Positions 34,359 to 43,388 of a stretch of 64,000 nt of DNA are shown one piece after another (positions within the stretch are counted from its first letter, which is position 1; each line of letters opens with the position of its first letter). Origin of the DNA: CAVYXZ01 sp963772595. Lineage in GTDB: Bacteria; Chloroflexota; Anaerolineae; Aggregatilineales; Phototrophicaceae. The DNA lies in assembly GCA_963772595.1 (NCBI GenBank), contig CAVYXZ010000013.1, positions 310,001-374,000 of the forward strand. The letters run 5' to 3'. The translations under genes were made by a program, and so were the position numbers. The notes under the pieces are model-generated. The model did not search any database. It saw only the letters and a list, made by a program, of their open reading frames with translations, and was not told where the DNA came from.

Positions 34359-35327
34359 ATGGCCTTTTTTGATTTGTCGCTGGACGAACTCCGGGCTTAC
34401 AAGCCGGATGTCGAAGAAGCGCCCGATTTCGACAGCTTCTGGCAGGCGACACTCAGTGCAACTCGTGAGCACCCGCTCAACCCGCGCTTCGAGCCGGTAG
34501 ATTACGGTCTGCGTATGGTCGATGCCTACGATGTGACCTTTGCGGGCTATGGCGGTCAACCAGTCAAAGGCTGGTTCGTGCTGCCGAAAGACCGGCAGGG
34601 TCCGCTGCCCTGTGTGGTGGAGTACATCGGCTACAGCGGAGCGCGCGGCCTGGCTTTTGAGCATTTGTTGTGGTCGAACCTGGGCTTCGCCTATTTCATC
34701 ATGGACACGCGCGGGCAGGGCTGGTCACGCCAGGGCGATACCGGTGACGTGCCTCTTGATGGTGCGGATCCTCATGTGCCGGGCGTCATGACGCAGGGTA
34801 TTCTGGACCCGAAAATGTACTACTACCGCCGTCTGTTCACGGACGCCGTGCGGGCCATCGAGACGGTGGCGCAGCATGAGGCCGTCGATTCGAGCCGGAT
34901 CGCCGTCACCGGCGGCAGTCAGGGCGGGGGCATCACGATTGCGGCAGCAGCCCTGTATGGCGATGTCCAGGCGGCGCTGCCGGATGTGCCCTTCCTGTGC
35001 CATTACCGCCGAGCGACGACCCTGACGGATCGCGCACCCTATTCTGAAATCGTGCGCTATCTGGCAACCTACCGTGACCGCGTTGACACGGTTTACCATA
35101 CGCTCAGCTACTTTGATGGCGTCAACTTCTGCAAGCGAATCAAAGCGCAAGCGCTGTTCTCGACCGGCCTGATGGACCAGACCTGCCCGCCCTCGACCGT
35201 GTTTGCGGCGTACAATCACTTGCCCGGTGAGAAGGAGATTCGGGTCTATCAGTTCAACGATCATGAAGGTGGCGGGAATCTGCAAATGCTGGAAAAAATG
35301 CGCTATTTGCAGGCGCTCTGGGCCTAG
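34359..35327 (+). CDS. Acetyl xylan esterase / cephalosporin-C deacetylase family
   Basis: 322 residues, alpha/beta hydrolase of the AXE1 family (carbohydrate esterase 7). The nucleophile is in Gly-Gly-Ser-Gln-Gly-Gly-Gly. Asp in Leu-Met-Asp-Gln-Thr and His in Asp-His-Glu-Gly-Gly-Gly complete the triad. The family Arg-Gly-Gln-Gly motif appears as Thr-Arg-Gly-Gln-Gly-Trp-Ser. It removes acetyl groups from xylo-oligosaccharides. There is no signal peptide, so it acts inside the cell on imported oligomers. TGGAGG precedes the ATG, 17 bases after the dehydrogenase stop. Confidence 0.92.
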   Translation: MAFFDLSLDELRAYKPDVEEAPDFDSFWQATLSATREHPLNPRFEPVDYGLRMVDAYDVTFAGYGGQPVKGWFVLPKDRQGPLPCVVEYIGYSGARGLAFEHLLWSNLGFAYFIMDTRGQGWSRQGDTGDVPLDGADPHVPGVMTQGILDPKMYYYRRLFTDAVRAIETVAQHEAVDSSRIAVTGGSQGGGITIAAAALYGDVQAALPDVPFLCHYRRATTLTDRAPYSEIVRYLATYRDRVDTVYHTLSYFDGVNFCKRIKAQALFSTGLMDQTCPPSTVFAAYNHLPGEKEIRVYQFNDHEGGGNLQMLEKMRYLQALWA

Positions 35328-35399
35328 TGCATTCGTTTGCGCAAATTGTGGCGAATGCTAAACTATGGTGGGTTTTGACCAGCCTTAGACAGAGGTCCT

Positions 35400-37065
35400 T
35401 TGTTGACTGTGTATACCATAGGGATTGACTTTGGCACCGAATCTGGGCGCGCGATCCTGGTGGATACGTGCGATGGACGCGAGCTTGCATCAGCCGTTCA
35501 TGCCTACAGTCATGGGGTGATTGATCAGCATCTGCCGGGACTGGATTGGCCGCTGCCGCCAGACTGGGCCTTGCAGGACCCGCTGGATTACGTCGCGGTC
35601 GTCAAGGAAACGATCCCGGCAGTGCTGAAAGCCAGCGGTATCGACCCGGCAGAGGTTGCCGGCATCGGCACGGATTTCACCGCCTGCACCATGCTGCCCT
35701 CCCTGGCCGATGGCACGCCGCTGTGTGCGCTGGATGAATGGCATGACAAGCCCCATGCCTGGGTCAAGTTGTGGAAGCATCATGCTGCACAACCCCAGGC
35801 CGACCGGATCAACGCCGTTGCGCGGGAGCGCTGTGAAACCTGGCTGCCCAAGTACGGCGGCAAGATTTCTTCGGAGTGGTTCTTCAGCAAAGCATTGCAA
35901 ATTCTGGAAGAAGCGCCGGAGGTTTACGCAGCGGCAGACCGCTTTATCGAAGCAGCCGACTGGATCATCTGGCAGTTGAGCGGCGTCGAGATGCGCAATG
36001 CCTGCGCTGCCGGGTATAAAGCGATGGTGCAGGGCGATCAGTTCCCTTCGCGCGATTACTTCGCGGCGCTTAATCCACGCTTTGCTGACGTGGTTGATGA
36101 GAAGATGAGCCAGGATTTCGCAGCGCTGGGGAGCCGGGCAGGTGGCCTGACTAAGGCGATGGCTGAAGCACTGGGTCTGCCAGAAGGGATCGCCATCGCG
36201 GTCGGCAACGTGGATGCACACGTGACGGTGCCTGCCGTCAAGGTAACACGGCCCGGCAGTATGGTGATTATCATGGGCACGTCCAATTGTCACATGCTGG
36301 TTGGCGAGCAGGACGAAACTGTCGAGGGCATGTGCGGTGTGGTCAACGGTGGGATTCTGCCAGATTACTACGGCTTCGAAGCGGGGCAGAGCGGCGTTGG
36401 CGATATTTTCGCCTGGTTCGTCAACAATGCGGTGCCACCTGCTTATCATGAGGCTGCCCAGAAGGCCGGGATGGACCTGCACCAGTATCTGGAACATGAG
36501 GCCGCCAGGCAAAGACCGGGCGAACATGGACTGGTCGCGCTGGACTGGTGGAACGGCAATCGTTCGACTCTGGCGGACGCCGATCTGACCGGTCTGCTGT
36601 TGGGGGCGACCTTGGGCACCCGTGCGCCGGATATTTACCGCGCGCTGATCGAATTCGACAGCCTACGGCACGCGCGAGATTGTCGAGCGCTTCGAAGAGT
36701 TGGGTGTGCCTGTTCACGAAATCGTCGCGGCGGGCGGACTGCCGGAGAAGAACCGGCTGCTGGTGCAAATCTATGCCGATGTTACCGGTAAGCCAGTCAA
36801 GTTAGCTGGCTCAGATCAGGCTCCGGCGCTTGGCTCGGCCATGCACGCCGCCGTTGCCGCTGGGATTTACCCGGACATCGAAGCGGCTGCGGCCAAAATG
36901 GGCAAGATCAAAGACGATGTGGTCCAGCCGATTGCCAAACACAAAGCCGTCTATGACCGGCTCTACACTGAATACAAGACATTGTATGATTACTTCGGGC
37001 GTGGCGAGAACGACGCGATGAAACGCCTGAAACAGATCAAATTGGAGGCCAGAGGGGCGGTCTGA
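35400..37065 (+). CDS. araB: Ribulokinase, one frameshift
   Basis: FGGY-family sugar kinase phosphorylating L-ribulose. It starts Thr-Ile-Gly-Ile-Asp-Phe-Gly-Thr-Glu-Ser-Gly-Arg (phosphate 1). Gly-Thr-Asp-Phe-Thr-Ala-Cys-Thr-Met, Gly-Asn-Val-Asp-Ala-His, Gly-Thr-Ser-Asn-Cys-His-Met and Ala-Gly-Gly-Leu-Pro-Glu-Lys-Asn follow, as in AraB. A +1 shift near 36657 splits the gene. With one base less, Ile-Glu is joined to Thr-Ala-Tyr-Gly-Thr-Arg and the product is 554 residues, typical for AraB. The start is one of two adjacent TTG codons (35400, 35403) behind AGAGG. A small membrane protein overlaps its stop by one base. Confidence 0.92.
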
Positions 37066-37454
37066 TGATGCAGAGGCGGGTGCTGTGGGTGGCCGGGGCC
37101 GTGCTGGTCTCGTGGCTGGGCGAGTTTGTGCATAATTATTTCGAACTGCCGCAGTTGACGCTTTTCAGCCCGGAAAACAGTCTGGTCCTGCTGGTCGGGG
37201 TGCTGCTGTTTCTGTTGTGGTGGCGCGCTCCTGCCCACACCATCAGTACGATTCTGCTCTTTGGCTGGGGACTACTGCACCTGCTGGGCGGTGGAATTCT
37301 GTCGGTTATTCCGTTCAGCTTCTGGCCTTACAGTCCCGAACAATCTCTGCAACATTATCTTGCTCATCTCGTCTACGCGCTGGCGCAGCTTCCGCTGCTG
37401 GTGCTGACTTTTCAGGACATCCAGCGTGGGCGAACGATGGTGAAAGAAGGATGA
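37065..37454 (+). CDS. Small four-helix membrane protein in the arabinose operon
   Basis: 129 residues with about four hydrophobic helices (roughly 6-22, 38-51, 57-80 and 95-116) and a charged tail. The ATG overlaps the araB stop codon by one base, and the araD-like gene follows three bases after its stop, so it is co-translated with the pentose genes. I do not recognise the family. It is too small for a known sugar permease; an accessory or sensing role is possible. Confidence 0.65.
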   Translation: MMQRRVLWVAGAVLVSWLGEFVHNYFELPQLTLFSPENSLVLLVGVLLFLLWWRAPAHTISTILLFGWGLLHLLGGGILSVIPFSFWPYSPEQSLQHYLAHLVYALAQLPLLVLTFQDIQRGRTMVKEG

Positions 37455-37457
37455 ACA

Positions 37458-38108
37458 ATGCGTTTGATGGAGTTACGTGAAACGGTCTGTGCGCTGCACG
37501 CCGAACTGCCCCGGAATAACCTGGTGGCCTGGACGAGCGGCAACGTCAGCGCGCGCGACCCTGAAAGCGGGCTGGTGGTCATCAAGCCGAGCGGTATCAA
37601 GTTCGACGACCTGACGCCTGAGAATATGGTGGTCGTTGATGTTGACGGCCAGATGGTCGAGGGCGACTATAAAGCCTCGTCCGATACGGCCTCGCACTGT
37701 TACATCTACCGGCATCGCCCGGACGTGAATGGGGTGGTGCATACACACTCGCGCTACGCGACGGCTTTCGCTGTGCTGGGCCGCGAGATCCCCTGTGTGA
37801 CGACGGCGATGGGGGATGAGTTCGGCGGGCCGATCCCCTGCGGCGGGTTCGCCCTGATTGGGGGCGAGGAAATCGGCCAGCGGGTGATCGAGGCCCTGGA
37901 AGGCTCGCGCAGTCCGTCGTGCATCTTACAGAGTCACGGTGTCTTTGCGACCGGGCCGACAGCGGAAAAAGCGGTTCAGGCTGCGGTCATGACCGAAGAC
38001 AACGCGGCCATTGTCTGGACGGCGCTGCAAATCGGCACGCCGCTGACGATTGCCGAGGAAGACATCGCCAAACTCAATTATCGCTACCAGAATGTGTACG
38101 GTCAGTAA
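37458..38108 (+). CDS. Class II aldolase, L-ribulose-5-phosphate 4-epimerase type
   Basis: 216 residues. Zinc-dependent enzyme. Motifs of the AraD/FucA family: Thr-Ser-Gly-Asn-Val-Ser-Ala-Arg, Lys-Pro-Ser-Gly-Ile, Ser-Ser-Asp-Thr-Ala-Ser-His, the zinc His pair in Val-Val-His-Thr-His-Ser, and a third His in Leu-Gln-Ser-His-Gly-Val-Phe. Position after ribulokinase and before a FucI/AraA-like isomerase favours L-ribulose-5-phosphate 4-epimerase, which yields D-xylulose 5-phosphate. An L-fuculose-phosphate aldolase is the main alternative. Confidence 0.87.
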   Translation: MRLMELRETVCALHAELPRNNLVAWTSGNVSARDPESGLVVIKPSGIKFDDLTPENMVVVDVDGQMVEGDYKASSDTASHCYIYRHRPDVNGVVHTHSRYATAFAVLGREIPCVTTAMGDEFGGPIPCGGFALIGGEEIGQRVIEALEGSRSPSCILQSHGVFATGPTAEKAVQAAVMTEDNAAIVWTALQIGTPLTIAEEDIAKLNYRYQNVYGQ

Positions 38109-38110
38109 TC

Positions 38111-38914
38111 GTGGATGAGGTCAGCCGCTATAATATCGCGCGCTGGGAGGCGCTGGTCAAGGCCAACGCGCTCTTCACGCGGCCCAAACTCGACCTGGAT
38201 GCGGCCAGCGCTCAGCAGTGGCTGGATCCGCATGGACTGCTGGGGGAACTGCGGGACCATGAGGTGCTGCTGCTGGCGGGCGGTGGTGGTCAGCAGTCGG
38301 CGGGCTTCGGGCTGCTGGGCGCGCAGGTGACGGTGCTGGACATCAGCGAAGGTCAGCTTGAACGCGACCGGGCGGCTGCGGCGCATTATGGCCTCGATAT
38401 CCGCACCCAGCAGGGCGACATCCGCGATTTGTCGGCACTGGACGCGGCGCGATACGACCTGGTCTACCAGGCGTATTCGCTTAATTTTGTGCCGGATGCG
38501 GGCGCAGTGTTTGCACAGGTGGCGCGGGTGATTCGTCCGGGTGGCATGTACACGTTTATGTGTGCCAATCCCTTCGCCAGCGGCCTGACCGAGGCCAGTT
38601 GGAACGGGACCGGCTACCTGATCGACCAACCTTATGTCGCGGGCCGCCGCACGATCTATGGCGATTCGGACTGGGTTTACGAACGATCCGACGGTGGCGA
38701 GATTCAGGGACCGCAGGAGTTTCTGCACACACTCAGCGATCTCGTCAATGGCTTGACCGGACAGGGATTCGTCCTGTGCCGTCTCGAAGAGGTGCGGGCC
38801 GACGCAGCCAGCATTGACGCTGAACCGGGTACCTGGGATCATTTTACGGCAATGATCCCGCCCTGGTTGACCCTGTGGACGATCTATCGCCCGGATCTGG
38901 AATTATCGACTTGA
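38111..38914 (+). CDS. SAM-dependent methyltransferase
   Basis: 267 residues from the GTG at 38111, two bases after the epimerase stop. A class I methyltransferase core: Leu-Leu-Leu-Ala-Gly-Gly-Gly-Gly-Gln-Gln-Ser (motif I), Val-Thr-Val-Leu-Asp-Ile-Ser (acidic loop), Gly-Asp-Ile-Arg-Asp-Leu, and Arg-Val-Ile-Arg-Pro-Gly-Gly. The methylated substrate is unknown. Its place inside the pentose operon is odd for this enzyme class and may be chance. The long upstream extension of the frame overlaps the epimerase and is not coding. Confidence 0.8.
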   Translation: MDEVSRYNIARWEALVKANALFTRPKLDLDAASAQQWLDPHGLLGELRDHEVLLLAGGGGQQSAGFGLLGAQVTVLDISEGQLERDRAAAAHYGLDIRTQQGDIRDLSALDAARYDLVYQAYSLNFVPDAGAVFAQVARVIRPGGMYTFMCANPFASGLTEASWNGTGYLIDQPYVAGRRTIYGDSDWVYERSDGGEIQGPQEFLHTLSDLVNGLTGQGFVLCRLEEVRADAASIDAEPGTWDHFTAMIPPWLTLWTIYRPDLELST

Positions 38915-38942
38915 CAGTTTGAATTCTTAAGGAGCTTGAACA

Positions 38943-40400
38943 ATGGCACTTGCTTATCCTCAACCGAACGCGGCTTCGACTCTCACTGCACGCCCGGTGA
39001 CGCTGGGTGTGATCGTGGGTAATCGCGGCTTTTTCCCGGCCCATCTGGCGGAGAGTGGCCGCAAGACGATCCTCAGCGTGCTCGAAAAAGCCGGTATCCA
39101 GGCGATTCTGCCACCGGAAGACGCGACCAACGTCGGCGCGATTGTTTCGCTCGAAGAAGCGCGCCTGTGTGCCGATCTGTTCAAAGAACACCGCGATGAA
39201 ATCGACGGTATTCTGGTGACTCTGCCGAACTTCGGCGAGGAACGTGCTATCGGCGATGTGCTGCGCTTTGCGGGACTGGATGTGCCGGTGCTGATTCACG
39301 CCTTCCCGGATGACGCCACTCACATGACGATTGCCGACCGCCGCGACAGCTTCTGCGGCAAGATGAGCGCCTGCAACAATCTGCACCAGTTCGGCATCAA
39401 GTACACGCTGACCAGCCAGCACACGATGGACCCGGAAAGCGATGCTTTTATGGCGGACCTGGAATATTTCTCAGCGGTCTGCCGCGTGGTGCGCGGGATG
39501 CGGACTGCCCGGCTGGGCATGATGGGCGCGCGGCCCGAAGCCTTCAAGACGGTGCGCTTCAGCGAGAAGCTGCTGGAACAGGCTGGGATCAGTGTGGACA
39601 CGCTGGATCTCTCCGAGGTCTACGGGCGGATCGAACGGCTGAAAGACGACGACGCGGTGGTGCAGGAAAAACTGGAAGCGATCAAGGGCTACGCGCGCAC
39701 GGGCAACGTGCCGGATCTCTCGCTGATGCGCATGGCGAAGTTCGGCGTGGTGCTGGATGGCTGGATGTCCGATAATCTGCTGGATGCAACGGCGATCCAG
39801 TGCTGGACCTCGATGGAAGAATACTTCGGCGTGGTGCCCTGCACGCTGATGAGCATGAGCAGCAACAAGCTCAACCCGGCAGCTTGCGAGACCGACATCA
39901 TGGGAGCGTTGGCGATGCTGGCGATGCAGTTGGCCTCTGGCCGACCGAGCGCGCTGGTGGATTGGAACAATAATTACGGCGACGATCCCAATAAGGGCGT
40001 GGTCTTCCACTGCTCGAACCTGCCGAAAGATGTGTTCATCGACGACATTCCAGTCATGGACTACCAGGAGATCATCGCCGGGACGGTAGGCAAAGAGAAC
40101 ACCTTCGGCACGATCTACGGGCGCGTGAAGGAAAGCCCCTTCACCTACCTGCGCATCTCCACCGACGACTTCAGCGGCAAGATCATCGCCTATACGGGCG
40201 AAGGCGTCTTCACCAACGATCCGATTGATACCTTCGGCGGCTACGGTGTGGTCGAGGTGCCACGTTTGCAGGAACTGCTGGCCTATATCTGCGAGAACGG
40301 CTACGAGCATCACGTCTCGATCAATCAAACGCGCGTGTCGCGGGCCGTCAACGAGGCCTTCACCAAGTATCTCGGTTGGGATACCTACTACCACAAATAG
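38943..40400 (+). CDS. L-fucose/L-arabinose isomerase family protein
   Basis: 485 residues. Resembles the FucI/AraA superfamily of ketol-isomerases: an N-terminal Gly-Val-Ile-Val-Gly-Asn-Arg-Gly-Phe-Phe-Pro, a central Arg-Asp-Ser-Phe-Cys-Gly-Lys, and C-terminal Gly-Glu-Gly-x-Phe, Gly-Gly-Tyr-Gly and His-His-Val metal- and substrate-site segments. With ribulokinase and the 4-epimerase it completes an aldopentose to xylulose 5-phosphate route, so L-arabinose is the likely substrate, although the family also acts on other aldoses. AAGGAG stands eight bases before the ATG. Confidence 0.82.
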   Translation: MALAYPQPNAASTLTARPVTLGVIVGNRGFFPAHLAESGRKTILSVLEKAGIQAILPPEDATNVGAIVSLEEARLCADLFKEHRDEIDGILVTLPNFGEERAIGDVLRFAGLDVPVLIHAFPDDATHMTIADRRDSFCGKMSACNNLHQFGIKYTLTSQHTMDPESDAFMADLEYFSAVCRVVRGMRTARLGMMGARPEAFKTVRFSEKLLEQAGISVDTLDLSEVYGRIERLKDDDAVVQEKLEAIKGYARTGNVPDLSLMRMAKFGVVLDGWMSDNLLDATAIQCWTSMEEYFGVVPCTLMSMSSNKLNPAACETDIMGALAMLAMQLASGRPSALVDWNNNYGDDPNKGVVFHCSNLPKDVFIDDIPVMDYQEIIAGTVGKENTFGTIYGRVKESPFTYLRISTDDFSGKIIAYTGEGVFTNDPIDTFGGYGVVEVPRLQELLAYICENGYEHHVSINQTRVSRAVNEAFTKYLGWDTYYHK

Positions 40401-40414
40401 ACTTGCCAATGCTA

Positions 40415-40460
40415 TCCCCTTGCCGCCGGACTCCTGCTCGTCGGCGGCAAGGGATGTTTC
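40415..40460 (+). terminator. Strong hairpin terminator after the pentose operon
   Basis: A 12-base perfect stem, CCCTTGCCGCCG (40417-40428) with CGGCGGCAAGGG (40442-40453), closes a 13-base loop and is followed by a short T stretch. It ends the plus-strand pentose run. Confidence 0.75.
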
Positions 40461-40544
40461 CGAATAGGCATCTATTCTAATGGGGCAGCACCCCAAATCT
40501 TTCTGCGCCAATTGAATCCGAACAATTGCAGTACAATCGCAGGC

Positions 40545-41465
40545 ATGAAGCCACTACGATCTTTCTTCGCGTTTGTCCAGTTAGGTCGACCGCATTTCCT
40601 GTTCGGCGGTGTGCTGCTGCACGCTCTGGGCGTGACGATGGCGCTGTATGACGGGGCGAAGCTGCACCTGGATGCCCTTATCTGGGGCCAGATCGCCATC
40701 ACGGCCACGCAGTGGATGACACATTACGCCAACGACTACTTTGATTACGAAGCTGATCGCGCCAATCCGACGCCAAGCCTATGGGCTGGGGGCAGCCGGG
40801 TGCTGGTGGAGGGACGTCTATTTCCCCGAACGGCCTTGAATACGGCGCTCGTGTTGACCGGGATCGCCCTGGTGGCAGATCTGGCGTTGAGTTTGTGGGT
40901 TCGCCCTGGATTGCTTACGTTGGGATTGCTATTGACTGCTCAGGCACTGGCCTGGTGCTACAGTGCGCCGCCGATTTGCCTGCATTCGCGCGGTATAGGT
41001 GAGATAAGTGCGAGTCTCACGGTCGCATTTCTTGTGCCGCTGACCGGCTTTTATCTTCAAGCCGGGACCCTCACCGCGCTGCCTATTGTGACGGTGCTGC
41101 CCTTGTGCTGCTTGCAGTTTGCCATGCTGTTGTCGGTGGAATTCCCGGACGTTGAGGGGGATGCGCTGGCCGGAAAGCGGACGCTGGTCGTGCGGTTAGG
41201 CCGGCGAAACGCAGCGCGGCTCTATGTGCTGGTCATCATGCTAGCTTACGCGATGCTCCCGCTTCTGCTGCGTGTGGGTCTACCAGGGACAGGCGCAGCA
41301 GCGTTTGCGTCTTTGTCACCGCTGGCGCTGTGGCTGGTGTGGCGCGTTTCGCGCGGGGACTGGCAGAATCCGCGCCGGTGGAACGGATTGGCATTTTTCA
41401 CTATTGTGCTGCTGATGGCAACCGCGTTGCTTGAAGCAATAGCCTTTGCGGCATTGGCGGCTTAA
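40545..41465 (+). CDS. UbiA-family prenyltransferase
   Basis: 306 residues from the ATG at 40545. Integral membrane enzyme with 8-9 helices. The first Asp motif, Asn-Asp-Tyr-Phe-Asp-Tyr-Glu-Ala-Asp, and the second, Asp-Val-Glu-Gly-Asp, bind the prenyl diphosphate through Mg2+. Gly-Arg-Pro-His-Phe-Leu near the N-terminus and the length are like MenA (1,4-dihydroxy-2-naphthoate prenyltransferase), so menaquinone synthesis is likely; other aromatic acceptors cannot be excluded. No other quinone genes are adjacent. Confidence 0.88.
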   Translation: MKPLRSFFAFVQLGRPHFLFGGVLLHALGVTMALYDGAKLHLDALIWGQIAITATQWMTHYANDYFDYEADRANPTPSLWAGGSRVLVEGRLFPRTALNTALVLTGIALVADLALSLWVRPGLLTLGLLLTAQALAWCYSAPPICLHSRGIGEISASLTVAFLVPLTGFYLQAGTLTALPIVTVLPLCCLQFAMLLSVEFPDVEGDALAGKRTLVVRLGRRNAARLYVLVIMLAYAMLPLLLRVGLPGTGAAAFASLSPLALWLVWRVSRGDWQNPRRWNGLAFFTIVLLMATALLEAIAFAALAA

Positions 41466-41490
41466 TCGGATGAGGCACAGCCCCTATGAC

Positions 41491-42240
41491 CTAAGTCTTG
41501 GTGTCGCTTCGGGCGAAGGCAGCCGCCAGATAGAGGTCGATCAAGTAATGTGGATAGCCAACAGCGACGAGATTAGATTCACAATCGGCCATTGTCGCAC
41601 CCTGATCCCGCCAGTGTGGCACACGCTTAATCAGCGTCTCGACCCGTTCGCGCGGGGTGATGATCCAGGTGTCTTTGGGCACGTAGCCAAAGTAAATGAC
41701 TGGCATGTGATCCATGAGGTCGCGCGATTTGAGATAGGGGGCAATCAGAACGCTGCGCCGTGCGCCGTGATGCGAAAGGTAATCGGCGACGAATTTGGCC
41801 GTGCCGCCGAGATCGACCAGATCCTCGACCACGCCGACGATATGCCCGCGCACGTCGATGGTCACATCCTGGACAACAATCGGTTTGTCGAGTGGCTCGC
41901 CGGGACCGGCGTAATACCTCACGCCCAGCGTGCCGAATTCGACAGGTGTCAGGCGCTGGTCAGGATGATAGGCGAGATGGTCATGCAGCAGGACGCCGGG
42001 CAGCAGCGCGCCCATCGTTATCATGACCGCTTTGGTGATCTGCTGGCCGTGCTCGATGTGACGCAGTTGAAACTCGTAGACCTGCCGGGCGAGGTCGGCG
42101 ATCATCAGCGCTTCGACCTGGTCCGGGATGTAGAGAAACTTGAGATCGTCCCAGGGGATCGTAACCCCTTCCGGCTGCCGCCAGAAGTCGATGTCGATCT
42201 GATTGTCGAGGACACGAAGCTGCTTTAAGTATTGGGACAT
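41491..42240 (-). CDS. Phosphoribosyltransferase-domain protein
   Basis: 249 residues. The central region has the PRPP-binding loop Val-Val-Glu-Asp-Leu-Val-Asp-Leu-Gly-Gly-Thr preceded by hydrophobic strand residues, as in xanthine/hypoxanthine phosphoribosyltransferases. N- and C-terminal parts are longer than in the usual Hpt or Gpt enzymes, and the C-terminus (Asp-Cys-Glu-Ser-Asn-Leu onward) is not one I recognise. A purine-salvage role is plausible. It converges on the UbiA gene. Confidence 0.75.
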   Translation of the reverse strand: MSQYLKQLRVLDNQIDIDFWRQPEGVTIPWDDLKFLYIPDQVEALMIADLARQVYEFQLRHIEHGQQITKAVMITMGALLPGVLLHDHLAYHPDQRLTPVEFGTLGVRYYAGPGEPLDKPIVVQDVTIDVRGHIVGVVEDLVDLGGTAKFVADYLSHHGARRSVLIAPYLKSRDLMDHMPVIYFGYVPKDTWIITPRERVETLIKRVPHWRDQGATMADCESNLVAVGYPHYLIDLYLAAAFARSDTKT

Positions 42241-42316
42241 AGGGGACTCTTTAGCGCTATGAAGGCCGGTTAATTCTAGCGGCTTCAGGCCACATGTCCA
42301 GACAAATTGTGCAGTT

Positions 42317-43288
42317 TTACCTGCCTTTAGCGTAGAATGTCATGATCTCCGACGCCGTCTCCAGAATGCGCTGCCGCAGTTCAGGCGGCTCAAGCACTTG
42401 CAGCCGCGCGCCGAAGGGAAATATCTCCTTGAAAGCCCATTCCAACCGCTCGAAGTAGACGATGACTTCGGGCCAGTCGTGCTCGTCACGTTCGGCGGAC
42501 TCGACCCGTTCACGCAGCCAATCGCCCCAGATTTCATAGAGTTCCGGCAGCAGGTCCGGTGCGATACGCAGAGTCACCGGATATTGCAAGCGGTTGCTCT
42601 CGAAGGCTTTGCGCGATTCGGTCCAATGGGCGGCCAGGTCAAAATCGGCGGGCCGCTCAAAGGATTCATCGAGAATTTCCAGCGACTGAATGCGCGAGAC
42701 ACGATAGCTGCGCATCTCATCTTCGACCGCAGCGACCAGATACCAGATGCCGGTTTTTGCTACCAGGCCGTAAGGTGACACCGTGCGCTCGCGGATTTGG
42801 CCGTCGGAACGCTGGTAGACGATCTGTACGCGCCGGTCTTGCGTGACGGCTTCGTGAATCGCGTGGAGGTGCGGGACCGCTTCAGGCGGCTGAAACCAGC
42901 TTCGGGCATCGAAGTGGATGCGGCGGCGGATTTCTTCGGCGCGCTTTTGCTGCGCTTCTGGCAGGGCAGCGGCCAGTTTGAGCAGCGCGACCTCCAGAGC
43001 ATCGCCCATGCCCAGGTCTTGCAGCGGCGCATAGACCCCAGAGGAAAAGAGTGTATGGACTTCGGCTTCCGTCAGGCCGGTGAGACTGAGGCGGTAGCTA
43101 TCGAGCAGGGCGTAGCCGCCGCCAGGGCCGTGTTCGCTGTAGATGGGAATTCCGGTGATGCTGAGGGCTTCGAGATCGCGGTAGACGGTGCGTTCAGAGA
43201 CTTCGAGTTCACCCGCCAGGTCGGCTGCTGTCATGCGCCCCCGCGTTTGCAGCAGCAGTAAAATGGTGATGAGCCGGTCGGCCCGCAT
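42317..43288 (-). CDS. WYL-domain transcriptional regulator (YafY-like)
   Basis: 323 residues from the ATG at 43288. The N-terminal winged helix (residues 1-70) has Leu-Ala-Gly-Glu-Leu-Glu-Val-Ser-Glu-Arg-Thr-Val-Tyr-Arg-Asp-Leu-Glu-Ala-Leu, followed by the Gly-Pro-Gly-Gly-Gly-Tyr wing typical of DeoR/YafY proteins. A WYL domain (about 140-220) and a WCX-type C-terminal extension follow. WYL domains bind nucleic-acid or nucleotide ligands and control DNA-damage, phage-defence or metabolic genes. Divergent from a small ORF, with two palindromes in the shared gap. The target is unknown. Confidence 0.85.
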   Translation of the reverse strand: MRADRLITILLLLQTRGRMTAADLAGELEVSERTVYRDLEALSITGIPIYSEHGPGGGYALLDSYRLSLTGLTEAEVHTLFSSGVYAPLQDLGMGDALEVALLKLAAALPEAQQKRAEEIRRRIHFDARSWFQPPEAVPHLHAIHEAVTQDRRVQIVYQRSDGQIRERTVSPYGLVAKTGIWYLVAAVEDEMRSYRVSRIQSLEILDESFERPADFDLAAHWTESRKAFESNRLQYPVTLRIAPDLLPELYEIWGDWLRERVESAERDEHDWPEVIVYFERLEWAFKEIFPFGARLQVLEPPELRQRILETASEIMTFYAKGR

Positions 43289-43322
43289 TGCCTGCCCCTT
43301 CCGGTACACACACCATGAAACA

Positions 43323-43339
43323 CTGACAGCAGATGTCAG
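43323..43339. promoter_or_regulatory. Perfect palindrome CTGACA-N5-TGTCAG upstream of the WYL regulator
   Basis: A six-base inverted repeat with a five-base spacer lies about 35 bases upstream of the WYL regulator start, in the gap shared with the divergent small ORF. It is a candidate operator; the binding protein is not known. Confidence 0.5.
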
Positions 43340-43352
43340 CTATGATGTGTTA

Positions 43353-43365
43353 TTCTATTATAGAA
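43353..43365. promoter_or_regulatory. Perfect palindrome TTCTA-N3-TAGAA in the divergent promoter
   Basis: A five-base inverted repeat with a three-base spacer lies 14 bases after the first palindrome and 24 bases before the ATG of the small ORF. Its A/T-rich core also contains -10-like sequence. The WYL regulator is the natural candidate to bind here. Confidence 0.5.
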
Positions 43366-43388
43366 CGGATGAGCTAAAGGGGCAAGCG

